Of a stretch of 51,846 nucleotides of DNA, positions 24,849-32,481 are shown piece by piece; position 1 is the first letter of the stretch, and every line of letters begins with the position of its first letter. Where the stretch lies: NCBI GenBank assembly GCA_943328975.2, contig CALQCC020000035.1, positions 1 through 51,846 on the forward strand, read 5' to 3'. The translations under genes and the position numbers were made by a program. This stretch comes from Bordetella parapertussis. GTDB lineage: Bacteria; Acidobacteriota; Terriglobia; Bryobacterales; Bryobacteraceae. The notes under the pieces were generated by a model that was not told the origin of the DNA, ran no database searches, and saw only the letters and a program-made list of their open reading frames with translations.

Positions 24849-25957
24849 ATGCGTACTTTGAGAGTTCTTGGATGTGTGGCAGCACTAACGGTGGGGGCCT
24901 TCGCGCAAACCCCGTCAACGATCTCGATCTCTGGAAATGCCTTTTTGACAGGTGGTACAGGCTATGGCCTGAATGGAACTACCACTATTACTGGATTGGG
25001 CACCGCAATTCTGTCCGGCTCCGGACAAATCGATAACAGCCTGCTGACCGGGCAAAGCTCCGGCTCCATTCCGGGGAACTTTACGTTGATATTCTCCGAC
25101 GGTGCCATTCTCTATGGCGCGCTGTTCCCTCGGGCATCCTGATCCCTCAGGTCGGCGGATCCGCGTCCTCCACTGGTTCGGTGACCATCACCGGCGGAAC
25201 AGGCAGATTTGAGGGAGCTCGCGGCGTGTTCGGATCGCTGACCGGGTCCGGTACCGCCACCGGCTTTACAACGGCGACGATATCGATCTCAGGGACCGGC
25301 ACCTTGAGCTTTGGCCAAAGGGTACTTCCGCAATTCGTCTTCGGCGGAGGCTGGTACACAGCGCTGTACTTCAGTAACTCGCTCGCCAGCCCGGTGACCT
25401 TTCAGGTTAATTTTCTCTCTGACAACGGAACCCCTCTGAACGTCCCCGCCCTGGGCGGCTCGTCCTCGACCGTGACCATTCCCGCGGGAGGCTCAGTGAG
25501 ACTGGAAGCGCCCAATACAGGCACGCTGGTGCAAGGCTACGCATCTTTGTCGCTTCCGGAGGGCGTCACGGGCTATGGCGTCTTCCGTCAGAGCGTGACC
25601 GGCACGCCGGATCAAGAAGCCGTGGTCCCCTTGGCCAACGGCGCTTCCACCTCCGCCTCCATCACGTTCGATGACACGGACTTCACCACCGCCGCGGCCA
25701 TCGTCAATCCCAGCAGCGTGGCCACTACCGTCACCGTAACGGTCAAGAGCGCCAACGGTGGATTACTTGGAACCGCAACCATCCCGCTCGCGGCCAAGAG
25801 TAAGACCGCTGTCGCACTCCGCGGCCTCACCGGCCTGAGCGGCGTAGCCAACACCCGTGGCGTTGCCACCTTCACGGTCCCCACGGGAAACGTCGCCGTC
25901 CTGGGACTTCGCTTCTTCGGCTCGGCGTTCACCTCTATCCCGGCTACCGACAAGTAG
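24849..25957 (+). pseudogene. Secreted protein paralogue B, broken by a frameshift
   Basis: Similar to paralogue A along its whole length but in two frames. 24849-25142 encodes the signal peptide and N-terminal region and stops at TGA 25140-25142. The rest continues in another frame, open from about 25130 to TAG 25955-25957. Alignment to paralogue A places the change at 25124-25130. There A reads TTCATTCCCTCG and B reads TTCCCTCG, a four-base loss between short TTC repeats. Both halves remain otherwise intact, so the mutation is recent, or a sequencing error. GGAGG at 24838-24842 favours ATG 24849 over ATG 24846. A TACAAT box lies just upstream of the RBS. Confidence 0.8.
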
Positions 25958-25984
25958 TCTTCCGAAGTTACTTTCGGGAACTAT

Positions 25985-26599
25985 ATGGCCGCGCGAGTGG
26001 AATCATTAACGAGCGTTCTTACCGACGCCGATTCCATGAGCGCAGATCTCAACCCGAGCGATCCTGAACTGCTCCTCCAGGCCCTCAACGGCCGCGAGGA
26101 GCAGTTCACGTTGCTCTACCAGCGGCGCCAAGGTGGCGTGTATCGCTTCGCACTCCAAATGAGCGGCAGCGCGACGCTCGCCGAAGACATCACCCAGGAA
26201 ACCTTTATCGCGCTACTGCAAAGCGGTCACCGCTATGACAGCGCCCGGGGCTCGGTTGCGGCGTTCCTCTACGGCATCGCGCGCAACTTGGTCATGCGCC
26301 GCTTGGAGCGCGACCGGCGCTATCAACCTGAACAAGAAGACTGCACCGCCGACGGTGACCTACTGGAAGATTTAACCCGCACCGAATCCATCGAACTCGT
26401 GCGCCAAGCAGTGCTCAACTTGCCTCCCGTCTATCGCGAGGTGGTGGTCCTGTGCGACCTGCAAGAGACCACGTACGAGGATGCCGCCTCCGCGCTCGAT
26501 TGTCCCATCGGGACCGTGCGATCACGATTGAGCCGCGCGCGGGGAATGCTCGCCCGCAAACTATGCGGTGCCGCCAATATAGTTAGGAGCAACGGATGA
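25985..26599 (+). CDS. ECF-family RNA polymerase sigma factor
   Basis: A 204-residue group 4 sigma factor. Region 2 is at about 40-105 (LLYQRRQGGVYRFALQMSG, AEDITQETFIALLQ, followed by YDSARGSVAAFLYGIARN). Region 4 is at about 140-195 (LPPVYREVVVLCDLQETTYE, IGTVRSRLSRARGML). There is no region 1.1 or 3, as expected for ECF factors. ATG 25985 is used; ATG 26036 is an alternative that would remove a non-conserved leader. The next gene overlaps it by 4 bases and encodes a one-helix membrane protein, the usual place for the cognate anti-sigma factor. Confidence 0.92.
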   Translation: MAARVESLTSVLTDADSMSADLNPSDPELLLQALNGREEQFTLLYQRRQGGVYRFALQMSGSATLAEDITQETFIALLQSGHRYDSARGSVAAFLYGIARNLVMRRLERDRRYQPEQEDCTADGDLLEDLTRTESIELVRQAVLNLPPVYREVVVLCDLQETTYEDAASALDCPIGTVRSRLSRARGMLARKLCGAANIVRSNG

Positions 26600-27129
26600 A
26601 CCCCGAAGTTCAAATCCAGAAAGCACTCAAAGCTCTCGCCGATCACGATCGCGGGCAGGAGTCGCACACGCCGGCTCACGCGATCTTCCAGCACCATCGC
26701 CCCGTCCAACGATGGAAATTGGGCGCTGCGGTGTCGGCTGTAACCCTGGCAGCCGCCGCGGCGCTCATGCTCTTCCTGCAGCCTCCGCCTGCGCCGATTC
26801 GAGCGCCGCAACCAGTCGTCGTCAGCGAGGCTCAGCCCGCAGTTCCCGACGTAGTCGCCACAGCGCCCGCTCCGAAACCGGTCCGACGCGCAAAGCGCAG
26901 CGCCGCGCCCGCCCCGCACGAAGTGGTCACCGACTTTTTCCCGCTGATGGACGCTCCCCCGCCCTTCGAGCGCGGTCAACTCCTACGCGTCATGGTCCCC
27001 GCTTCCACGATGCGTTCCGTTGGCCTCCCCATCAGCCCGGAGCGCTGGTCCGAACACGTCCAAGCCGACGTCCTGGTCGGCGAAGAAGGCATGGCCCGCG
27101 CCATTCGATTTGTGAGTTACGAAAGGTAG
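26596..27129 (+). CDS. Single-pass membrane protein, probable anti-sigma factor
   Basis: A 177-residue protein with a short cytoplasmic N-terminal part (about 40 residues, QIQKALKALADHD), one transmembrane helix (about 43-62, LGAAVSAVTLAAAAALMLFL), a Pro/Ala/Val linker, and a periplasmic domain ending in VQADVLVGEEGMARAIRFVS. No zinc-binding anti-sigma (HxxxCxxC) motif is visible. The role is inferred from topology and from the ATGA overlap with the sigma gene. Such sigma/anti-sigma pairs sense envelope conditions. A secreted protein gene follows after 6 bases. Confidence 0.65.
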   Translation: MNPEVQIQKALKALADHDRGQESHTPAHAIFQHHRPVQRWKLGAAVSAVTLAAAAALMLFLQPPPAPIRAPQPVVVSEAQPAVPDVVATAPAPKPVRRAKRSAAPAPHEVVTDFFPLMDAPPPFERGQLLRVMVPASTMRSVGLPISPERWSEHVQADVLVGEEGMARAIRFVSYER

Positions 27130-27135
27130 ACAATC

Positions 27136-28020
27136 ATGAAAATCATCCTCATCGCAGTGGCCTTGTCGACGACCCTGCTAGCCCAAGACCCTAAGCCCAC
27201 TAGGCGCATCATTGTGAACGAAACGGTTCAGGCCGGCGGAATCAGTGCCGTCGCGCCCGGTACCACCGTGGAACGGCAAAGTTTTTTCTACGTCAATGGC
27301 CCGCAGTCGATGGAACTCATCTCCGGCATGGGCGTCGGCCCTACGGTGACCAAATCGCCGTACTCAGCGGAGGTCGTCTCCGAGTCCATCCAGACCCTGT
27401 ACGACGGCAATCGAATCGTCCAGAAGACCTCCGCCAAGAAATACCGAGATAGCGAAGGCCGCGAACGTCGCGAAGAGGGCTCTCCAATGAACGCCGTCTT
27501 CATCACCGATCCCGTCGCCAAGGTCAGCTACACCTTGCATCCCGATTCCAAGACTGCGGAAAAGATGACGTTGGGAGGCCCGAATGTCACGTCCTTCTCA
27601 GGAGCCGCGAGATTCAACCTTGCAACGGTCCCGCAGCCCAACGTCACCATCGCCGCCCCAGGCAACGTTGCCTTCGCCCTCGCCACCAGAGTCGCGACAA
27701 CCTCGACAAACGCGAAAGAAGAAGACCTCGGCACCCGCATGATCGAGGGCGTCGAAGCCAAAGGCACTCGCAGCACCGTGACGATTCCAGCCGGCGAGAT
27801 CGGCAATGACCGAGCCATCGACATCACCGATGAGCGTTGGTATTCGCCCGACCTGCAACTCACCATCCTCACCCGCCACGCCGACCCGCGCACCGGCGAG
27901 ACGACCTTCAAGCTCACCGGCATTCAGCGCATCGAGCAAGTCCGGTCGCTGTTTGAAGTACCGCCTGGCTACACCATCCATGAAGCCGCCGTGTTCACCC
28001 GCCCCTTGAAAGAAGAGTAA
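27136..28020 (+). CDS. Secreted protein of unknown function in the sigma-factor operon
   Basis: A 294-residue protein with a signal peptide (IILIAVALSTTLLAQ). The mature part contains IQTLYDGNRIVQKTSAKKYR, then SEGRERREEG and a C-terminal part with ERWYSPDLQLTILTRH and a final VPPGYTIHEA. These motifs recur, to my knowledge, in unannotated acidobacterial secreted proteins next to ECF sigma genes. No catalytic motif is recognised. Lying 6 bases after the probable anti-sigma gene, it may be the sensor partner or a target of the system. Confidence 0.75.
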   Translation: MKIILIAVALSTTLLAQDPKPTRRIIVNETVQAGGISAVAPGTTVERQSFFYVNGPQSMELISGMGVGPTVTKSPYSAEVVSESIQTLYDGNRIVQKTSAKKYRDSEGRERREEGSPMNAVFITDPVAKVSYTLHPDSKTAEKMTLGGPNVTSFSGAARFNLATVPQPNVTIAAPGNVAFALATRVATTSTNAKEEDLGTRMIEGVEAKGTRSTVTIPAGEIGNDRAIDITDERWYSPDLQLTILTRHADPRTGETTFKLTGIQRIEQVRSLFEVPPGYTIHEAAVFTRPLKEE

Positions 28021-28053
28021 CCGCCCGCCGCGCCGCCGCATCATAATGGAAGC

Positions 28054-29355
28054 GTGCGCACCCGGCTTCTAAACCTCATCGGCGCGGTCCTCCTGGCCGC
28101 GCCTCTGTCGTTCTCGCAAGAGAAAGCGAACTTCCCCCTCGAATCCGTACGCATCCTCGGCAACGACGCCATCCCCGCCGAACGCATCATCGCCGCCACA
28201 GGACTCAAGATCGGAGCCCCCATCACCCGCCCCGAATTCAACGAAGCCCGCGACCGATTGCTAGCCACCGGAGCCTTTGAAAGCGTCGGCTTCACATACA
28301 AAGCCAGCGCCGCCAATACCGGCTTCGATGCCACCTTCCAAGTCACCGAGACCACGCCGCTCTATCACTACCGCTTCGAAGAACTCCCGTCCACCGAAGC
28401 CGCCCTGCGCGAAGCCCTCCGCAAACAGGAGCCCATATTCACTGACGCGATACCGCCCACGCCGCAGGTGATGAATCGCTACTCCAGCGCCCTCGCACGC
28501 TTCCTGAACAACGGCACGCAGGTGATCGGTGAAGTGAACTCCGACACCCCCGGTGAACTCATGATCGTCTTCCGCCCGCTGGGCACGCGCCTCAACATAT
28601 CGGAGGTCAACTTCATTGGTAACGTGGTCCTGCCCAACACCGAACTGTGGCGCATCATCAACGTGGTCGCCATCGGCGCGCCCTATAGCGAGCCCCTCTT
28701 CCGCCAGATGCTCGATTCCAGCGTCCGCCTGGCCTACGAAGAGCGCGGCCGCATCCGCGTGGCATTCCCCAAAATCGAAACCGTAAAGTCCACTGACAAC
28801 GACGGGCTGGTGGTCACCGTCACGGTCGATGAAAGTGAGCCTTACAAACTGGGCGAAGTGAACTACAAAGGCGTCCCCTCCCGCGAAGAGGCGGAACTGA
28901 ACAAGCTGGGTAACTGGAGCAAAGGCCAAATCGTGAATTTCGCCGACGTGGACGCGGGCACGTCCCGCATCCGCAAGAACTACCGAGCAGACGGATACCT
29001 GCGCGTTGAAACGCCCGTCACCCGCGAGATCCACGACGTTCCCAATCGAACAGTCGACCTAACCATCGCCATCAACCCCGGCCCGCGCTTCTCGATGGGC
29101 AAGCTGACCATCAAAGGCCTGGACATCCTCAGCGAGCCCACCATCCGTAAGCTCTGGCGCATGAACCCGGGCGATCCGTACAAGGAAGACTACCCCGATG
29201 AATTCCTCCGCATGATCCAAGCGGAAGGCTACTTCGACAACCTCGCCCGCACCGGAGCCGAGGCCGACCTCCACGAAGACACCCACGCAGTCGACGTAAC
29301 CCTAACATTCCTAGGCGCCAAAGCCGCCGCCGAAGTAGATCGCAAACGCCGCTAG
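28054..29355 (+). CDS. Periplasmic protein of tandem POTRA domains without a barrel
   Basis: A 433-residue protein from GTG 28054 (GGAAG upstream) with a signal peptide (LIGAVLLAAPLSFSQ). The rest reads as about five consecutive POTRA-like units starting near residues 28, 103, 178, 262 and 344 (VRILGNDAIPAERIIAAT; ISEVNFIGNVVLPNTELW; LGEVNYKGVPSREEA; GKLTIKGLDILSEPTIRKL). It stops at KAAAEVDRKRR with a charged C-terminus and no beta-barrel. It therefore looks like the periplasmic half of a BamA/TamA protein on its own. No barrel gene follows; the next gene is convergent. It may be a soluble chaperone or docking factor for the Bam machinery, which is an inference. Confidence 0.78.
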   Translation: MRTRLLNLIGAVLLAAPLSFSQEKANFPLESVRILGNDAIPAERIIAATGLKIGAPITRPEFNEARDRLLATGAFESVGFTYKASAANTGFDATFQVTETTPLYHYRFEELPSTEAALREALRKQEPIFTDAIPPTPQVMNRYSSALARFLNNGTQVIGEVNSDTPGELMIVFRPLGTRLNISEVNFIGNVVLPNTELWRIINVVAIGAPYSEPLFRQMLDSSVRLAYEERGRIRVAFPKIETVKSTDNDGLVVTVTVDESEPYKLGEVNYKGVPSREEAELNKLGNWSKGQIVNFADVDAGTSRIRKNYRADGYLRVETPVTREIHDVPNRTVDLTIAINPGPRFSMGKLTIKGLDILSEPTIRKLWRMNPGDPYKEDYPDEFLRMIQAEGYFDNLARTGAEADLHEDTHAVDVTLTFLGAKAAAEVDRKRR

Positions 29356-29370
29356 CCACGCTGAAAGCGA

Positions 29371-29808
29371 CTATTGATCTGGAGGGTGGTCGATGACCGC
29401 CGCACCTATGACAATCGTCGCAACGTTCGGCGGAGTGAATAGAAACTGCGATGGGCAAGGTGCCTGACACAGGCCACGAATCGTGAACTGGTAGACGAGG
29501 ATCGCGTTTTTCTCGGAGGTCGTCTGAAAACGCCACCTTTTTGCGTTTTCCACCGCTGCCGCCATCAGCTTCTCAGGCCCAGAAAGAGCCACTGACTTAG
29601 TTACCTTCCCGGCGCTATCAATCGTTACCCGAATCACAACTACCCCCTGAGTTTGTTGTAACCGAGCTACCTGGGGGTAGTCTAATGGCACGAAGCTATA
29701 AATCTTAACCCGCTCATCGAGAACAGTCGTATCCTGCGCAATTGCAGTATGTCCGACCGGTTGCAGTAGGAGTCCGGTGAATAGTGCCACGACACGGGTC
29801 TGTTTCAT
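29371..29808 (-). CDS. Small secreted TonB C-terminal-domain protein
   Basis: A 145-residue protein with a signal peptide (VVALFTGLLLQPVGHTAIAQ) and a TonB C-terminal fold. It contains YPQVARLQQTQGVVVIRVTI, then DSAGKVTKSVALSGPEKLMA, then AAAVENAKRWRFQ. There is no N-terminal transmembrane anchor beyond the signal and no Pro-rich spacer, so it is unlikely to work as a classical TonB energy transducer. A tail with CQAPCPSQ could form a disulfide. It is a single gene, convergent with the POTRA gene. Confidence 0.75.
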   Translation of the reverse strand: MKQTRVVALFTGLLLQPVGHTAIAQDTTVLDERVKIYSFVPLDYPQVARLQQTQGVVVIRVTIDSAGKVTKSVALSGPEKLMAAAVENAKRWRFQTTSEKNAILVYQFTIRGLCQAPCPSQFLFTPPNVATIVIGAAVIDHPPDQ

Positions 29809-29899
29809 CTGGAGTCCCCGATCAATGCCTATGTGCCACGTACTTCCGGATGAATTGCCCGGGATGCGGCGGATGCATCATGCTCATGCCTCTCCCCAT

Positions 29900-30244
29900 T
29901 TAGTCCGCGTTCTCGACTTCATCAAGTGTATCTCGAACCATCTGCTCCAACTTCGGAAGGTCACGCTCAATCACACTCCAGACAAACTCGAAATCAACCC
30001 CAAAGTAGTCATGAACCAATACATTTCGCATGCCCGCGACGCCCTTCCAATCGATACCAGGATGCAGCCTCTTCGTTTCATCACTCAGACGCTGCGTGGA
30101 TTCGCACAGAATTTGGAGATTCCGGAGAATCGCATCCTGCAACGTGGAGGAGGCGAAGACAGCGTCGCGCCCGCCTGCACAGTCTTCTTGAATGCGAGCC
30201 ATACAGTAGAGAATGTGTACCAGATACGCAGGCTCAGACTTCAC
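29900..30244 (-). CDS. hepT: HepT-like HEPN ribonuclease toxin
   Basis: A 114-residue HEPN-domain protein (formerly DUF86). The catalytic motif Rx4HxY is intact: Arg73, His78 and Tyr80 in RNVLVHDY. The preceding helices (DAILRNLQILCESTQRLSDE) are typical. The open frame extends upstream, but GTG 30244 overlaps the stop of the MntA gene (GTGA), giving the family length and coupled translation. HepT toxins are RNases that are silenced when the cognate MntA adenylylates the Tyr of this motif. Confidence 0.88.
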   Translation of the reverse strand: MKSEPAYLVHILYCMARIQEDCAGGRDAVFASSTLQDAILRNLQILCESTQRLSDETKRLHPGIDWKGVAGMRNVLVHDYFGVDFEFVWSVIERDLPKLEQMVRDTLDEVENAD

Positions 30245-30531
30245 AACGGTCGAGCATCCTTCAGCACAGACTCGCGGATGAGCGGACTCATGGACCGCCG
30301 CAGCACGATCTGAACTCTCCGGCCTAACAACTCTTCCAGTTCCGCGACCAAACTGCCTGGAAACCAAGGTGTGGTCTCCCCCACGATGTCGATCAGAAAG
30401 TCGATGTCGCTCTCTGGAGTCGCATCCCCACGAGCCACGGAGCCAAATACGGCAACATTCCCAGCCCCATGCTTCGCCGCCACGCGAAGGACCTCTTCAC
30501 GATTCGTAACAATCTCTTCGACAGTCTGCAT
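30241..30531 (-). CDS. mntA: MntA-like minimal nucleotidyltransferase antitoxin
   Basis: A 96-residue minimal nucleotidyltransferase. The GSx10DxD active-site signature is complete: Gly30-Ser31, then Asp42 and Asp44 (GSVARGDATPESDID). The partner hepT starts in its stop codon. The pair matches type VII toxin-antitoxin modules in which MntA adds AMP to HepT. It sits alone between the TonB-domain gene and the divergent scpA. Confidence 0.9.
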   Translation of the reverse strand: MQTVEEIVTNREEVLRVAAKHGAGNVAVFGSVARGDATPESDIDFLIDIVGETTPWFPGSLVAELEELLGRRVQIVLRRSMSPLIRESVLKDARPL

Positions 30532-30592
30532 GACGCCTCCATTCTACCGCCGAATCGCGGTGGACTTGCGCCACTTGCTATCCTAAAGGACT

Positions 30593-31375
30593 GTGTCGTC
30601 CCCTCTGAATTTTCACCTGGAACAGTACGATGGCCCGCTCGACCTGCTGCTGGATCTGATCCGCAAGCAGGAGATCAACATCTACGACATTCCAATCGCG
30701 CGCATCACCGCCCAGTACCTGGAGTACATGCAGAAGGCTGCCGAAACCAGCATGGAACTCTCGGCCGAATTCGTCTACATGGCAGCCACGCTGATCCACA
30801 TCAAGTCCAAGCTGTTGCTGCCCAAGGACCCCGAACTCGCCAAGCTCTCGCCCGAAGATGACGATCCACGCAAAGAACTTGTCGACCGCTTGCTGGAACA
30901 CGAACGTTTCAAGTCCGCTGCGGAGATGCTGCAGCAGAAGCGCGTTATCGAGGAAGCCGTCTGGTCTAACCCGCAGATCGCGCAATTCCGCGCCGAAGGC
31001 GACGACCCCGGCCTGGCCGTCACGCTGTTCGATCTGGTCAAGACGCTGCAATCGGTCATCGAGCGCGCCAAGAAGCGCCCCACCTACGAAATCACCGGGG
31101 AAGAAGTGTCCGTGCCGGACATGATCAAATACCTGCGCAAGGTCTTCGACCGCGAACGCGGTACCGTCTCCGCCCGCGAACTCTTTGAAGGACAGAAAAG
31201 CCGCCGAGGAATGATCTGTATGTTCCTCGCCATGCTGGAACTGGTTAAGCTACAAGCTCTGGGTCTCACCCAATCCGAAATCTTCGGCGAAATTGCGCTG
31301 AAGAAACTCAAGGGGTTTGAGACCGCCTTCGCCGGTACCGATGTCGTATCTGCGATCGAAGAAGGATACAAGTGA
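30593..31375 (+). CDS. scpA: Segregation and condensation protein A
   Basis: A 260-residue kleisin subunit that bridges SMC heads in the bacterial condensin. The N-terminal kleisin signature is FHLEQYDGPLDLLLDLIRKQ (residues 6-25), with the following ITAQYLEYM and AATLIHIKSKLLLP. The C-terminal winged-helix has FLAMLELVKLQAL. The start is GTG 30593, two bases after AAAGGA. scpB follows with the start overlapping the stop. Confidence 0.94.
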   Translation: MSSPLNFHLEQYDGPLDLLLDLIRKQEINIYDIPIARITAQYLEYMQKAAETSMELSAEFVYMAATLIHIKSKLLLPKDPELAKLSPEDDDPRKELVDRLLEHERFKSAAEMLQQKRVIEEAVWSNPQIAQFRAEGDDPGLAVTLFDLVKTLQSVIERAKKRPTYEITGEEVSVPDMIKYLRKVFDRERGTVSARELFEGQKSRRGMICMFLAMLELVKLQALGLTQSEIFGEIALKKLKGFETAFAGTDVVSAIEEGYK

Positions 31376-32481
31376 TGGAAGAAATCGAAGTTACGCAGAC
31401 CCCGGAGATTGAGACTCCGGAAGCACCACCCCAAGTGGCTCAGGAAGCAGAGCAGGCTCCTCAGGAAGCCGACCAGCTTTCTGAACTTGCGATTGAAGAA
31501 ATTCTGGGCGATCCCGATCAACCCGAGCCATCCCCGGAGCTAGCAGAAGACACCGCGCACCTGCGCGCCATGCTGGAAGCCGTCATCTACATCACCGATG
31601 AGCCGCTCACGCTGCAGCAAATCTGCGCCGCCCTTGCGGAGCCCATCGACAAGATCAAACGCCTGCTCGATGACTTAGTTGCCGAATACGACAAACCGGG
31701 AAAAGGCCTGAGCATCCGCGAAGTCGCGGGTGGCTACAAGATGGCCACCAAAGCCGAGCATCACGAAGCCGTCCGCGCCTTCGTCAAGAAGCTCACACCG
31801 CCGCTGAAGCTGTCGCTAGCCGCGCTGGAGACGCTGGCCGTAATCGCCTACAAACAACCCGTGACCGCGCCGGAGATCATGGATATCCGCGGCGTGCAAG
31901 GCGCGGGCGTTTTAAAAACCTTGCTGGATCGCAAACTGATCCATGAGGGTGGCCGTAAGAAAGTCATCGGCCAGCCCATTCTCTACAAGACCACGAAGGA
32001 CTTCCTGGTCCAGTTCGGATTGAAAGATCTCACCGAATTGCCCACTCTGAAGGAATTCGAAGAACTCGGTCGTATGGAACTGGTGGAAGAAGTCGCCGAA
32101 GCAGCAGAAGCCGCGACCGAACCCCAGGCCATGGAAGCCGCAGCCGAAGCAGCAACAGCATCCGCTGCGACGGAAGATGCAACCGAACCCAGTGCGGCGG
32201 AAGCCACGCCGGAATCGGACACCTCGGAAGCCACGACAGAACCCACTACTGTAGAAGTAGTAACAGAATCCCCGGCATCCGAAGATGCAACCAAACCCAG
32301 TGCAGCAGAAGCTGCACCGGAATCGGACACCTCGGAAGCAGTAACAGAACCGGAGGCCGCCGAGGCCACAACCGTGTCTGCCGAGGAACCCACTATAGAG
32401 CCCGCTGCGGATGAAGCCGCAACCGAGCTCGCAACGGAAAGTGTTCCGCCTAGCGCGGAAGAAATGAAGGAAAATGGCTGA
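31375..32481 (+). CDS. scpB: Segregation and condensation protein B with long acidic tail
   Basis: A 368-residue partner of ScpA in the SMC complex. ATG 31375 overlaps the scpA stop; the GTG at 31372 is in frame but less likely. The ScpB core, two winged helices, spans about 58-235: LRAMLEAVIYITDEPLTLQQ, then YKMATKAEHHEAV, LAVIAYKQPVTAPEI and IRGVQGAGVLKTLLDRKLI. An acidic N-terminal leader of about 55 residues and a C-terminal extension of about 125 residues flank it. The extension is almost only Ala, Glu, Thr, Ser, Pro and Asp, with a repeated unit around PSAAEATPESDTSEA. ScpB is usually 180-250 residues. It overlaps rluB by 8 bases. Confidence 0.92.
   Translation: MEEIEVTQTPEIETPEAPPQVAQEAEQAPQEADQLSELAIEEILGDPDQPEPSPELAEDTAHLRAMLEAVIYITDEPLTLQQICAALAEPIDKIKRLLDDLVAEYDKPGKGLSIREVAGGYKMATKAEHHEAVRAFVKKLTPPLKLSLAALETLAVIAYKQPVTAPEIMDIRGVQGAGVLKTLLDRKLIHEGGRKKVIGQPILYKTTKDFLVQFGLKDLTELPTLKEFEELGRMELVEEVAEAAEAATEPQAMEAAAEAATASAATEDATEPSAAEATPESDTSEATTEPTTVEVVTESPASEDATKPSAAEAAPESDTSEAVTEPEAAEATTVSAEEPTIEPAADEAATELATESVPPSAEEMKENG

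Noticed and set aside
25124-25142. Programmed frameshifting in paralogue B
   Set aside because: No slippery heptamer or downstream structure is visible, and the four-base difference from paralogue A explains the break as a deletion.
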